A stretch of 49,197 nt of DNA from an uncultured Oscillospiraceae bacterium (lineage in GTDB: Bacteria; Bacillota; Clostridia; Oscillospirales; Oscillospiraceae): positions 1-49,197 of the forward strand of contig CAKTMW010000010.1 of the NCBI GenBank assembly GCA_934574095.1, in the 5' to 3' direction. Positions 32,371 to 41,135 of this stretch are shown piece after piece. Position numbers and translations under genes: made by a program. Under the pieces are notes generated by a model, which made no database searches, had not been told where the DNA came from, and saw only the letters and a program-made list of their open reading frames with translations. Every line of letters begins with the position of its first letter. The stretch's first letter is position 1.

Positions 32371-33171
32371 ATGCGTGTTTTGATTCGGGGCGCGGGGGAT
32401 ATCGCTACCGGTATTGCCCTGCGGCTTTACCGCGCCCGAATACAGGTGGTGATGACGGACCTGCCCAAGCCCACGGCCATCCGCCGAACGGTTTGTTTTT
32501 CCCAGGCCATCGTCTATGGTGAGACAACGGTAGAGGGCGTCCGCGCCGTCTTTGCATCGGACCGTGCGGCGGCGGAACGTATCATGGCCCAGGGAGATAT
32601 TCCCGTGCTAGCCGACCCGGAGTGTGCCTGCCGCCGGGAATTGAAACCCGACGCGCTGGTGAACGCCATCCTGGCCAAGAGAAATCTGGGCACGAGGATC
32701 ACGGACGCGCCCATCGTAGTGGGTGTCGGCCCCGGATTTGCGGCAGGGGAGGACTGCCACGCTGTGGTGGAGACCATGCGGGGCCATACGCTGGGCCGCG
32801 TGATCTATCAGGGCAGCGCCCTGCCCAATACTAACATCCCCGGACTCATCGGCGGTTACGCCGGAGAACGGGTGCTGCGCGCCCCGGACGACGGTATTTT
32901 CCACACGGTGCTGGATATCGGCGCACAGGTCAAGTCCGGCGACGTGGCAGGCGAGGTGAACGGAAAGCCTATGGTCTGCACCATCGACGGTGTGCTGCGG
33001 GGCCTTCTGGCGGATGGTACGCCTGTTTTCAAGGGAATGAAATCCGGCGACGTGGACCCCAGATGCCGGGAGGAATACTGCTATACCGCCTCGGATAAAG
33101 CGCTGGCTGTGGGCGGCGGTGTGCTGGAGGCTGTGCTGCATTTTTACCAACAGAAGCCGTCAAGCACCTGA
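32371..33171 (+). CDS. yqeB: Selenium-dependent molybdenum hydroxylase system protein YqeB (EF2563 family)
   Basis: This 266-residue protein of the EF2563/YqeB family occurs in genomes with selenium-dependent molybdenum hydroxylases and SelD, and is thought to help mature or insert the selenium-containing cofactor. The N-terminus is Rossmann-like (VLIRGAGDIATGIALRL). Later conserved stretches are GVGPGFAAGEDCHAVVET, GRVIYQGSALPNT and DIGAQVKSGDVAGEV. GAGGAGG precedes the ATG. The selD cluster lies 12 kb upstream, so both halves of the pathway are in this window, though no hydroxylase is. Confidence 0.9.
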   Translation: MRVLIRGAGDIATGIALRLYRARIQVVMTDLPKPTAIRRTVCFSQAIVYGETTVEGVRAVFASDRAAAERIMAQGDIPVLADPECACRRELKPDALVNAILAKRNLGTRITDAPIVVGVGPGFAAGEDCHAVVETMRGHTLGRVIYQGSALPNTNIPGLIGGYAGERVLRAPDDGIFHTVLDIGAQVKSGDVAGEVNGKPMVCTIDGVLRGLLADGTPVFKGMKSGDVDPRCREEYCYTASDKALAVGGGVLEAVLHFYQQKPSST

Positions 33172-33234
33172 TTTTTTGTTAGGTTTGCTAAATCATTATG
33201 AGATTTTTATGCGGTTTCAACAGTGGAATATTCA

Positions 33235-33252
33235 AAAAAGCTGTGGTATAAT
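33235..33252 (+). promoter_or_regulatory. Extended -10 promoter of pckA
   Basis: TGGTATAAT gives a TG-extended -10 at 33247-33252. The -35 is poor. The leader is about 60 bases. Confidence 0.55.
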
Positions 33253-33320
33253 AGCAGTAACCTCGAAATGTGGGGTACATTCCAAACAACTATAATATTT
33301 ACAATACATGAAAAGGAGCA

Positions 33321-34925
33321 ATGAACATGATCGACCTGAAAAAGTACGGTATCACCGGCGTAAACGAGATCGTTTACAACCCTTCCTATGAAGAACTTTT
33401 TGCCGAAGAGACCAAGAAAGAGCTGACCGGCTATGAGGTCGGCCAGGTCACCGAACTGGGCGCCGTGAATGTGATGACCGGCATTTACACCGGCCGCTCT
33501 CCTAAGGACAAGTATATCGTCATGGACGAGAACTCCAAGGACACTGTGTGGTGGACCAGCGAGGGTTATAAGAACGACAACCATCCTATGAGCGAGGACG
33601 TCTGGGCCAAGGTGAAGGACATCGCCGTCAACGAACTGTGCAACAAGCGCCTGTTCGTGGTGGACGCTTTCTGCGGCGCCAACAAGGACACCCGCATGGC
33701 CGTCCGTTTCATCATGGAGGTGGCATGGCAGGCCCATTTCGTGGAGAATATGTTTATCAAGCCCACCGCCGAGGAGCTGAAGAACTTCGAGCCCGACTTC
33801 GTGGTCTACAATGCCTCCAAGGCAAAGGTGGAGGATTTCCAGGAGTTGGGTCTCAATTCCGAGACCTGCGTGGCTTTCAACATTACCTCCCGTGAGCAGG
33901 TCATCATCAACACCTGGTACGGCGGCGAGATGAAGAAGGGTATGTTCTCCATGATGAACTACTACCTGCCTCTGAAGGGCATCGCCTCCATGCACTGCTC
34001 CGCCAACACCGACATGAACGGCGAGAATACCGCCATCTTCTTCGGCCTGTCCGGCACCGGCAAGACCACCCTGTCCACCGACCCCAAGCGCCTGCTGATC
34101 GGTGACGACGAGCACGGCTGGGACGACAACGGCGTGTTCAACTTCGAGGGCGGCTGCTATGCCAAGGTCATCAACCTGGATAAGGAGTCCGAGCCTGACA
34201 TTTACAACGCCATCCGCCGCGACGCCCTGCTGGAGAACGTTACCGTGGACGAGAACGGTAAGATCGATTTCAACGACAAGTCCGTCACCGAGAATACCCG
34301 TGTCAGCTACCCCATCGACCATATCCAGAACATCGTGCGGCCCATCTCCGCGGCTCCCGCGGCAAAGAACGTGATCTTCCTGTCCGCTGACGCGTTCGGT
34401 GTTCTGCCTCCCGTGTCCATCCTGACCCCGGAGCAGACCCAGTACTACTTCCTGTCCGGCTTTACCGCAAAGCTGGCCGGCACCGAGCGGGGCATTACCG
34501 AGCCCACGCCCACCTTCTCCGCCTGCTTCGGCCAGGCTTTCCTGGAGCTGCATCCCACCAAGTACGCCGAGGAGCTGGTGAAGAAGATGGAGCTGTCCGG
34601 CGCCAAGGCGTATCTGGTCAACACCGGTTGGAACGGCACCGGCAAGCGCATTTCCATCAAGGATACCCGCGGCATCATCGACGCCATCCTGTCCGGCGCC
34701 ATCAAGACCGCGCCCACTAAGATGATCCCCCACTTCAACTTTGAGGTACCCACCGCCCTGCCCGGTGTGGACCCCGCTATCCTCGATCCCCGCGACACCT
34801 ATGCCGATGCTTCCCAGTGGGAGACCAAGGCGCAGGATCTGGCCAGCCGCTTCGTGAAGAACTTCGCCAAGTACGAGACCAACGAGGCCGGCAAAGCCCT
34901 GGTCAAGGCGGGCCCCAAGGCGTAA
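33321..34925 (+). CDS. pckA: Phosphoenolpyruvate carboxykinase (ATP)
   Basis: PckA interconverts oxaloacetate and phosphoenolpyruvate with ATP/ADP; in gut anaerobes it often runs towards oxaloacetate for succinate formation. The 534-residue length matches the ATP-type family. The kinase-1a loop [26 protein letters not shown], the upstream [13 protein letters not shown] and the kinase-2 region are clear. Strong codon bias suggests high expression. AAAGGAG precedes the ATG, and a second in-frame ATG lies two codons in. It is a single-gene unit with a terminator. Confidence 0.97.
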   Translation: MNMIDLKKYGITGVNEIVYNPSYEELFAEETKKELTGYEVGQVTELGAVNVMTGIYTGRSPKDKYIVMDENSKDTVWWTSEGYKNDNHPMSEDVWAKVKDIAVNELCNKRLFVVDAFCGANKDTRMAVRFIMEVAWQAHFVENMFIKPTAEELKNFEPDFVVYNASKAKVEDFQELGLNSETCVAFNITSREQVIINTWYGGEMKKGMFSMMNYYLPLKGIASMHCSANTDMNGENTAIFFGLSGTGKTTLSTDPKRLLIGDDEHGWDDNGVFNFEGGCYAKVINLDKESEPDIYNAIRRDALLENVTVDENGKIDFNDKSVTENTRVSYPIDHIQNIVRPISAAPAAKNVIFLSADAFGVLPPVSILTPEQTQYYFLSGFTAKLAGTERGITEPTPTFSACFGQAFLELHPTKYAEELVKKMELSGAKAYLVNTGWNGTGKRISIKDTRGIIDAILSGAIKTAPTKMIPHFNFEVPTALPGVDPAILDPRDTYADASQWETKAQDLASRFVKNFAKYETNEAGKALVKAGPKA

Positions 34926-34950
34926 CGCGGCAGCGAAAGTATGCCATCTA

Positions 34951-34978
34951 AATGCCGGAAGTTTGCTTCCGGCATTTT
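34951..34978 (+). terminator. Terminator after pckA
   Basis: AATGCCGGAAG and CTTCCGGCATT flank a short loop and are followed by TTTCC. The T-run is short. Confidence 0.75.
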
Positions 34979-35023
34979 CCCTATCAAATCGGGTCTGAGC
35001 GATGGCAGGAAAGGAATACGACT

Positions 35024-35332
35024 ATGCTGGAAGTGAAAATTTTGATATCTGATCTGGATTACGCCGGCGTCATAGAGTTGGCAGCTCCGCTGATGGCAGA
35101 AAAGCTGGCCCAGAAGGGCGGCTTGATGGGCAAGCTGGCGGGAAGCGTCGACGGGCTGAAAAAGCTGGTGTATAACAAATATCTGGCAGGGAAGACCCAG
35201 GACCAAGCGGATCAGCTGGCCGCGGAGCTTGCCATGAAAAACCGGGATTTGTTGATGGAAAAGGCGGCGGAATTGGCAAAGAAAAACGGCGTCAATGTAC
35301 AGATCAGGGATATCTCCGTGCAGAAAATTTGA
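35024..35332 (+). CDS. Conserved small protein of unknown function
   Basis: This 102-residue soluble, mostly helical protein has no recognised domain. It starts MLEVKILISDLDYAGVIELA and has a short beta-like end (VNVQIRDISVQ), with Lys-, Leu- and Ala-rich helices between (about 20-85). AGGAAAGGA precedes the ATG. It sits between the pckA terminator and its own strong terminator, so it is a real expressed unit. I do not assign a function. Confidence 0.6.
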   Translation: MLEVKILISDLDYAGVIELAAPLMAEKLAQKGGLMGKLAGSVDGLKKLVYNKYLAGKTQDQADQLAAELAMKNRDLLMEKAAELAKKNGVNVQIRDISVQKI

Positions 35333-35335
35333 AAA

Positions 35336-35371
35336 AACACCGCCAAGGGTGAAACCTTTGGCGGTGTTTCT
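35336..35371. terminator. Terminator after the small unknown gene
   Basis: AACACCGCCAAGGGT and ACCTTTGGCGGTGTT pair with one G-T mismatch around a short loop. It may also serve the convergent threonine-aldolase-like gene. Confidence 0.82.
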
Positions 35372-35394
35372 GCGTCTATATACTAGGATTCTTT

Positions 35395-36441
35395 TTAACC
35401 GTTCTTTTTCAGGGCGTTGACGGCGGCGCGCAGGGCGTCCACATTTTCCTGCGTGGTGGCCCAGCTTCCGCAGAAGCGAACGCCGGAATGGGTGGCGTCC
35501 ACACGGGTCCAGTACTCATAGCCGAATTCCTTGCCCAGAATGGCCAGCTCATCATCCGGGATGATGGGATACTGCTGGTTGGTGGGGGAGTCGAACAGCA
35601 GGGGATAGCCGTTGGAGACGAAGATATCCCGAATCTGGAAGGCCTTGTCGATGGCGTTGCGGGCGATCTTGAAATACAGGTCGTCGGTGAACAGGGTGTC
35701 AAACTGAATACCCAGCAGACGGCCCTTTGCCAGCATACCGCCCCGCTGCTTCATCATGAAGCGGAAGTCCTTCTTCAATGCCGGATTCATGATGACCACG
35801 GCCTCGCCGAACAGCGCGCCTACCTTGGTGCCGCCGATGTAGAACACATCGCACAGGCGGGCCAGCTCCGGCAGCGTGATGTCGTTGGCCTCACACACCA
35901 GACCGTAGCCCAGGCGGGCGCCGTCGATGAACAGCGGCAGGCCATAGGCGCGGCAGATGTCATAAACGGCGGTCAGTTCGGCCTTGTTGTACAGCATACC
36001 GGTCTCGGTGGGCTGAGAGATGTATACCATGCCGGGCTGGACGATATGCTCGGTGGATTCATCGTGTTTATGCCATTCCACATAGTCGGCGATCTGCTGG
36101 GCGGTGATCTTGCCGTCGTCGGTGGGCAGGGTGATGACCTTGTGGCCGGTGGACTCGATGGCGCCGGTCTCATGGCAGTTGATGTGGCCGCTGACGGCGG
36201 ACAGCACGCCCTGCCAGGGCCGCAGGATCGAGGCGATAACGGTAGTGTTGGTCTGGGTGCCGCCCACCAGGAAGTGCACGTCGGCGTCAGGGGCCTGACA
36301 TGCGGCCTTGATCTTCTCGCGGGCGGCGGCGCAGATTTCATCCTCGCTGTAACCGATGGTCTGCATCATATTGGTCTCGGCCAGTCGGGCCATGATAGCA
36401 CTATGAGCGCCCTCCAGATAGTCACTGTTGAAATAGATCAT
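35395..36441 (-). CDS. Low-specificity L-threonine aldolase-like PLP enzyme
   Basis: This 348-residue member of the beta-eliminating lyase/threonine aldolase family splits L-threonine or similar beta-hydroxy amino acids into glycine and an aldehyde. It has FNSDYLEGAH at the start, ETGAIESTGHKVI, the cofactor Asp in FIDGARLGYG, and the PLP lysine in FYIGGTKVGALFGEAVV. The ATG at 36441 follows AAGGAG; a longer open frame upstream has no such site. It appears to be a single gene, convergent with the preceding unit. Confidence 0.9.
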   Translation of the reverse strand: MIYFNSDYLEGAHSAIMARLAETNMMQTIGYSEDEICAAAREKIKAACQAPDADVHFLVGGTQTNTTVIASILRPWQGVLSAVSGHINCHETGAIESTGHKVITLPTDDGKITAQQIADYVEWHKHDESTEHIVQPGMVYISQPTETGMLYNKAELTAVYDICRAYGLPLFIDGARLGYGLVCEANDITLPELARLCDVFYIGGTKVGALFGEAVVIMNPALKKDFRFMMKQRGGMLAKGRLLGIQFDTLFTDDLYFKIARNAIDKAFQIRDIFVSNGYPLLFDSPTNQQYPIIPDDELAILGKEFGYEYWTRVDATHSGVRFCGSWATTQENVDALRAAVNALKKNG

Positions 36442-36524
36442 GATGAATACTCCTTTTTGAAAGTTTTCCTGACAGTATTCTATCCCATTCACCCTGTTAA
36501 GTAAAGTGAAATTTCCGATATCGC

Positions 36525-36553
36525 TTGCAAAATGAGACGTAATCTGCTACAAT
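36525..36553 (+). promoter_or_regulatory. Promoter of the sortase gene
   Basis: TTGCAA, 17 bases, then TACAAT. Confidence 0.75.
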
Positions 36554-36580
36554 AGCGGAGACGACAAGGAGGCTTGTTTC

Positions 36581-37423
36581 ATGAACAATACTACAAACTA
36601 CCCTGAATATCCCGAAGGCGGCAAGCGCGCCAGCGGCGGCCGCCGCAGAAGAAAAAGAAAACAGAGCCGCGCACTGTATTATGTGATCCTGGTGATCCTG
36701 CTGGGTGTGCTGGTATTTTCCGCAGTGAAGATCATCAGCTACTTCAAGCAGCAGGCGGACGCCAGCAATGCCCAGGATGAGATCAATCAGAATTATGTAA
36801 CGCCTGGCAGCACTGACACGGACGACGATACCAATGATGACAAGACCGATACGAAGACTAAGGAGCCGGATCCTGATACCATTGACGTCGATTTTGACAA
36901 GCTGTGCGCGGACTATCCCGACGTGGTGGGCTATATTTATAGCGCCAATACTCTGGTCCAGCAGCCGATTCAGTACGGTAAGGGCAACGAGTACTATCTG
37001 ACCCATGACCTGAAGGGCAACACCAACAACAACGGCAGTATCTTTATCGAGCAGCTGAACAGCGGCAACTTCACAGATGACAACACCATCATTTACGGCC
37101 ATAACATGAAGACCGGTATGATGTTTGCCAACCTGACGCTGTATAAGGATAAGGGATACTACAACAGCCACCCCTATCTCTACATTTATACGCCCAGCCA
37201 GAATTACCGCGTGGACCTGTACGCCGGTTTCGTCTGCGAGTATGACGACGAGGTATACACCACCTCTCTGACACAGGATCAGCTGAAGGCCATGGCGGCA
37301 AAATCCACCTTCGCCTCCAATATCGGTACGCCCACCGGTAAGACGGTGACGCTGTCCACCTGTTCCTATGAGTTCAACAACGCCCGCTACGTGGTGGTGG
37401 GTGCGCTGGTTCCCATCAGCTGA
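36581..37423 (+). CDS. srtB: Class B sortase
   Basis: This 280-residue membrane-anchored transpeptidase attaches sorted proteins to the cell wall. The cytoplasmic N-terminus is very basic (RRRRKRK), followed by one helix (about 31-54), an acidic Asp/Thr-rich linker (about 75-103) and the sortase domain. The catalytic triad reads His174 in IYGHNM, Cys261 in TLSTCSY and Arg269 in NARYVVVG, as in class B. No substrate with an obvious sorting signal lies in the window. AAGGAGG precedes the ATG. It is a single gene with a very strong terminator. Confidence 0.93.
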   Translation: MNNTTNYPEYPEGGKRASGGRRRRKRKQSRALYYVILVILLGVLVFSAVKIISYFKQQADASNAQDEINQNYVTPGSTDTDDDTNDDKTDTKTKEPDPDTIDVDFDKLCADYPDVVGYIYSANTLVQQPIQYGKGNEYYLTHDLKGNTNNNGSIFIEQLNSGNFTDDNTIIYGHNMKTGMMFANLTLYKDKGYYNSHPYLYIYTPSQNYRVDLYAGFVCEYDDEVYTTSLTQDQLKAMAAKSTFASNIGTPTGKTVTLSTCSYEFNNARYVVVGALVPIS

Positions 37424-37437
37424 TGCAGTAAAACAAA

Positions 37438-37481
37438 CAACAGGAAAGGCCTGCCGCATCTGCGGCAGGCCTTTCCTGTTG
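37438..37481. terminator. Terminator between the sortase and glycosyltransferase genes
   Basis: CAACAGGAAAGGCCTGCCGC and its perfect complement form a stem of about 21 bp with a two-to-four-base loop, lying between convergent genes. Confidence 0.85.
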
Positions 37482-37517
37482 TTGGGGGTATGAGGGATAT
37501 GATAAAGCAGAGAGGAA

Positions 37518-38660
37518 TCAGGCATAGCGTTCTGCGGCGGCAGCGGTGTTTTGCGGCTGCCGCAGGTGGTGATAAATGCGCTGAGCGGGCGTTTCGGTAT
37601 CGGGCCGCATCATGGCGGCGGCCATAGCCGCCCGCCGCTCCGGGTCGGCCAGAAGGGCCATGGCAGTGTCGGCCAGCAGGCGGGGCGTATCGGCGGTGAC
37701 AGCAAAGCCGCGATGCAGGAAAAATTCCAAATTATGGCCCTCGCATCCGGCCACGGTGTCTATCAGTACCATGGGCAGTCCGCAGGCTGCCGCCTCGGTG
37801 GTGCTCAGCCCGCCGGGCTTGCTCAGGAACAGGTCGGCGCTGTACATCAGTTGGGGCACATTGTCCGCAAGTCCCAGGATACGAATGCCCCGGTAGCCGT
37901 CGAACCGCTTTTGCAGCTTGGCATACAGCTCCTCATTGGCACCGCAGACCACGGTGAGTACCTGGTGGGGAGACAGGCGGATGGACAGCTCCTCCGTCAG
38001 CTCTTTGATGGGGCCGCAGCCGATGCTGCCGCACATCATCAGAATGTGCTGGTGATCCGCCGGGATGCCCAGAGCCGCCTTTGCGGCGGCTTTATCCTCG
38101 GTCTGATAAAAGGCCGGACGGACCGGCAAACCGCTGGGAACCAATCTTTCTTGCGGTACGCCGCAGCTGGCGAATTCTTCCGTCAACGCCGCGTCAGGGA
38201 TAAAATAGCAGGCCAGGTCAGAGTCCTCCACACTGGGGCTACAGGTATAGTCTGTTGCCACAAAGCTGGTATGCAGGGGCATTGGGTGCTGCCGCAGCAT
38301 GGCGGTCAGCGTCAGAGCAGGGAAGACGTGGACACAAATCACATTGTCATACGCTCCGGCGCAGATAAAGCGGTACAGCCGCTCCGCCCCGGAGGCCAGA
38401 TAGCGGTACACTGTGGTGCCCTCGCGAAATACAGAGGTGCGGTTTTCCACGCTGCGGTAGCCGGCCTTATAGAGCTTGGGAGCATGGCGGTAGATGCGGG
38501 TGTGCCAGTCGCAGATAAAGCGGGAGGCCCGCTTGGAGATAAATTGCAGGGCGTCCACGATATCGCAGACCTCTCCATGGGCGTGATACTCCGCCTGTAT
38601 GGCCTTGGCGCAGGAGTTATGCCCCTCGCCCGTATTGCAGCTGAGGATCAGTGTGCGCAT
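37518..38660 (-). CDS. MGDG synthase-family glycosyltransferase
   Basis: This 380-residue GT28-type glycosyltransferase resembles UgtP and plant MGDG synthases, which add sugars to diacylglycerol to make glycolipids. It has the family N-terminus LILSCNTGEGHNSCAKAI, a middle with CVHVFPALTL and FVATDYTCSPS, the donor-binding VVCGANEELYAKL, and SKPGGLSTTEAAACGLPMVL. It is a peripheral membrane enzyme. AAGGAAGG precedes the ATG. Its first 44 bases overlap the end of the upstream acyltransferase-like gene in another frame, so the two are made together, which suggests a shared glycolipid product. Confidence 0.88.
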   Translation of the reverse strand: MRTLILSCNTGEGHNSCAKAIQAEYHAHGEVCDIVDALQFISKRASRFICDWHTRIYRHAPKLYKAGYRSVENRTSVFREGTTVYRYLASGAERLYRFICAGAYDNVICVHVFPALTLTAMLRQHPMPLHTSFVATDYTCSPSVEDSDLACYFIPDAALTEEFASCGVPQERLVPSGLPVRPAFYQTEDKAAAKAALGIPADHQHILMMCGSIGCGPIKELTEELSIRLSPHQVLTVVCGANEELYAKLQKRFDGYRGIRILGLADNVPQLMYSADLFLSKPGGLSTTEAAACGLPMVLIDTVAGCEGHNLEFFLHRGFAVTADTPRLLADTAMALLADPERRAAMAAAMMRPDTETPAQRIYHHLRQPQNTAAAAERYA

Positions 38661-39132
38661 GTTCGACCTTCCTTTCCTGTCTGCGCTGCTGTAAAGCGTA
38701 TAGCCTTTGCAGACGCGGGCGGTTGTAGCGTTGGATGAGGATAAAGGGCAGATTGCCCAGCAGAATATACACGGCGGTCAGAATGACGCCGCCGGCGCCA
38801 GGCCAGATGACCAGACAACAAAGTCCGCTCAGCGACAGCAGCATGTGGATCAGCTCCGCCACGCAGGTCTCCTGGATCATGCGGGGCAGGTCGGAGAACG
38901 TCTCCGCTGTCAGCTTTTTGGCGGGCATCAGGGCAGGGAGGAGGCGGCTCATGTCCGGCACACGGCTCTGCCATTCTTTGATATGCAGCGCCCGCCAGAG
39001 CTTTTGCTCCCAGGGGCGGCAGTGATAGGGGAACGCATCGCCGCGGAACCAGCTCTTCGGCAAAATGCGGCCCAATAGGAATCCGGCAACGCCGGTGGCC
39101 GCCAGATAGAGGGCGCAGTGCAGAAACGGCAT
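38617..39132 (-). CDS. CrtO-like glycosyl acyltransferase
   Basis: This 171-residue membrane protein has about three to four hydrophobic segments (roughly 4-22, 105-125 and 128-150). It contains the stretch LPKSWFRGDAFPYHCRPWEQKLWRALHIKEWQSRVPD, typical of the glycosyl-4,4'-diaponeurosporenoate acyltransferase (CrtO) family. No carotenoid genes are nearby, and the overlapping partner is a diacylglycerol-type glycosyltransferase, so acylation of a glycolipid is more likely (inference). The ATG at 39132 has AAAGGAGGA upstream; the longer open frame is not used. Confidence 0.75.
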   Translation of the reverse strand: MPFLHCALYLAATGVAGFLLGRILPKSWFRGDAFPYHCRPWEQKLWRALHIKEWQSRVPDMSRLLPALMPAKKLTAETFSDLPRMIQETCVAELIHMLLSLSGLCCLVIWPGAGGVILTAVYILLGNLPFILIQRYNRPRLQRLYALQQRRQERKVEHAHTDPQLQYGRGA

Positions 39133-39252
39133 GATGATATCCTCCTTTCGCTGCTGTTTCAGATAGTATTCCACTTTTTTCTCTATTCTAAAACACAAGT
39201 TACAACTGAGCTTCACGCCAAGTTCAAGTTTTGTTGAAGTTAGCGCGGAAAA

Positions 39253-39288
39253 GCCACGGCCCGTCGGATACAGGCCGTGGCTCTTTCC
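39253..39288 (-). terminator. Terminator after the sensor kinase gene
   Basis: GCCACGGCC and GGCCGTGGC flank an 11-base loop, with TTTTCC following on the minus strand. Confidence 0.75.
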
Positions 39289-39296
39289 ATATTTTG

Positions 39297-40325
39297 TCAC
39301 ATCGGCAGCGATACCGTGAAGCGGCATCCCGCCTCCGGAAGGTTTTCCACGATGACCGTTCCGCCGCTGAAGGCCACGATCTGTCTCACCAGGGACAGGC
39401 CAAGGCCGTTGCCGCTTACCTCGCGGGAACTGTCGCTCTGGTAAAATTTGTGGAAGATGCGCTCCTGCTCCTCCGGCGGAACGCCTGGGCCGTTGTCCGC
39501 AATGGTGAACAGGACGCAGCCCTCACTTTGCCGCAGACGCAGGACGATCATACCGCCCTGGGGGTCAAATTTGATGGCGTTGTCAATAAGGTTGATCCAC
39601 ACGTGAATCAGTAAGTTTTCGTAGCCGTTGTAGGTGATCTTATCCAGTTCGACATCAAAGTCGATATCCTTTTCCGTCCATTTCTGCTCCAATGCCACAA
39701 TGGCCTGGCGAATCTGCTCGTCCAGCCGGAAGCTGGTGCGCTGAGGCTTAATGGTCTGGTTGTTGATCTTGGACAGCAGCAGGATATTGCCCGTCAGTGT
39801 GGACAGCCGCCGGGTATTGAACAGTATTTTCTCAATGTAGACCTCCTGCTCCTCCGGGGATTGCTGGTGGTCCTGCAAGAGGGAGGCGTACCCCTCAATG
39901 GCGTTGATGGGCGTCTTGAATTCGTGGGACACGCTGGAAATAAAATCCGTTTGCAACGTTTCCGTGGCGGCCAGTTCCTTTACCATTAAATTAAAGCTGG
40001 CGTAGATGTCGTTGACCTCCTTCAGCTTGCTGGCGCATTGGGCCGTTACCTGAAAATTGCCGCCGGATACCTCCTTCATCGCCTTACCCAACCGGGTAAT
40101 GGGATCAATAAAGGAGTTGGTGATGTAATTGGTAATGACGCCGCCTACCACCACGCTGAACAGGATGGCCCAGATGAAGATGGGAATGTTCAGCGTGACG
40201 CCCAGCCAGCGCCGCAAAAGCCAGCCCGCCAGCTCAGAGAGCAGCACCACTGCGATGAACTCCGCCATGCAGATGAGAAAAAATTTGACCCGCATGGTGA
40301 TCTTCGGCTTGATCTCCGGCCTCAT
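39297..40325 (-). CDS. HAMP-domain sensor histidine kinase
   Basis: This 342-residue kinase has two membrane helices (about 13-36 and 47-68) with almost no extracellular loop, so it probably senses within the membrane, like intramembrane-sensing kinases. A HAMP segment (about 69-120), the phosphoacceptor His134 in SSVSHEFKTPINA, and the ATPase domain with N, G1 (ADNGPGVP) and G2 (GNGLGLSLVRQI) boxes follow. Its ATG overlaps the regulator's stop as ATGA. A glycosyltransferase/acyltransferase pair lies beyond its terminator, a possible but unproven target. Confidence 0.94.
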   Translation of the reverse strand: MRPEIKPKITMRVKFFLICMAEFIAVVLLSELAGWLLRRWLGVTLNIPIFIWAILFSVVVGGVITNYITNSFIDPITRLGKAMKEVSGGNFQVTAQCASKLKEVNDIYASFNLMVKELAATETLQTDFISSVSHEFKTPINAIEGYASLLQDHQQSPEEQEVYIEKILFNTRRLSTLTGNILLLSKINNQTIKPQRTSFRLDEQIRQAIVALEQKWTEKDIDFDVELDKITYNGYENLLIHVWINLIDNAIKFDPQGGMIVLRLRQSEGCVLFTIADNGPGVPPEEQERIFHKFYQSDSSREVSGNGLGLSLVRQIVAFSGGTVIVENLPEAGCRFTVSLPM

Positions 40326-40990
40326 AGCTTCACCACCTTATAGCCGACGCCACGCATGGTGACGATCTTAAAATCGGGGTTGTCCCGGAACCGCTCCCGC
40401 AGGCGGCCGATGTGGACGTCCACAGTGTGGGTGTCCGTCTCTGAGTAGCCCCAGATGTCATCCATCAGCTGCTGGCGGGTGAAGATGCGTCCGGGGAAGG
40501 AGACCATCTTGTAGAGAAGCATGAACTCCTTCTGCGGCAGCGTCATGGTCTCTTTTCCTGTGTGGACCGACAGAGAGTCGCACTCCAGCACGGTGCTGCC
40601 GATAACCTGCCGCCGCTCGTTGGCCATCTGAGCCCGCCGCAGCAGCGCCCCGACACGCAGCACCATCTCGTTGACGTTGACAGGCTTGACCATATAGTCG
40701 TCGCTGCCGGACAGGAAGCCCAGGCGCATATCGTCAAAGGCGTCCTTCGCGGTTATCATCATAACGGGCGTGGTCAACCCGGCATCCCGCAGCGCCCGGA
40801 CCAACTCATAGCCGTCCATTTTCGGCATCATAATGTCGGAGATGATGAGGTCGTAATAGCTGCCCTCAATAGCGCTAAGAGCCTCCTCGCCGTTGGGAAC
40901 ACCCACCACTGTATAGCCGTTTTTTGTCAGCACATGCTGAAACAACTGCCGCAGTTCACTGTCGTCTTCGGCAATCAATATCTTGAACAT
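40322..40990 (-). CDS. OmpR-family response regulator
   Basis: This 222-residue regulator has a receiver domain (Asp9 and Asp10, phosphoacceptor Asp52 in IISDIMMPKMDG, Lys102 in MITAKD) and a C-terminal winged helix (about 130-222, with LPQKEFMLLYKM and DVHIGRLRERF). It is first in a two-gene operon with the kinase. GGAGGAG precedes the ATG. Its promoter carries three direct repeats at 11-bp spacing over the -35, a typical binding site for OmpR/PhoB regulators, so it is probably autoregulated. Confidence 0.95.
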   Translation of the reverse strand: MFKILIAEDDSELRQLFQHVLTKNGYTVVGVPNGEEALSAIEGSYYDLIISDIMMPKMDGYELVRALRDAGLTTPVMMITAKDAFDDMRLGFLSGSDDYMVKPVNVNEMVLRVGALLRRAQMANERRQVIGSTVLECDSLSVHTGKETMTLPQKEFMLLYKMVSFPGRIFTRQQLMDDIWGYSETDTHTVDVHIGRLRERFRDNPDFKIVTMRGVGYKVVKL

Positions 40991-41023
40991 GGAAAGCTCC
41001 TCCTGTGTGCTATTTTACGCAGT

Positions 41024-41029
41024 ATTATA
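41024..41029 (-). promoter_or_regulatory. -10 of the two-component operon
   Basis: TATAAT on the minus strand. At 17 bases upstream the -35 is poor (AGATAC), which fits activator dependence. Confidence 0.65.
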
Positions 41030-41049
41030 GCACAAAAAGGAGAGATGTA

Positions 41050-41078
41050 TCTCAATTTTTCTTCAATATTACTTCAAT
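41050..41078 (-). promoter_or_regulatory. Triple 11-bp direct repeat, likely response-regulator box
   Basis: On the minus strand, ATTGAAG, ATTGAAG and ATTGAGA occur with an exact period of 11 bases (plus-strand starts 41072, 41061 and 41050). The third overlaps the weak -35. This layout is that of PhoB/OmpR-type sites. Confidence 0.7.
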
Positions 41079-41096
41079 AATTGTTGATGATCGGCC

Positions 41097-41129
41097 AAAA
41101 GAGGAGAGAGCAAGGCTCTCTCCTCTTTT
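41097..41129 (-). terminator. Terminator after the cotJC remnant
   Basis: AAAAGAGGAGAGAGC and GCTCTCTCCTCTTTT flank a short loop. Downstream of the truncated cotJC on the minus strand. Confidence 0.82.
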
Positions 41130-41135
41130 GGATGG

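Noticed and set aside
33207..34733. A 508-codon minus-strand frame opposite pckA
   Set aside because: It is antisense to a full-length, strongly codon-biased pckA.
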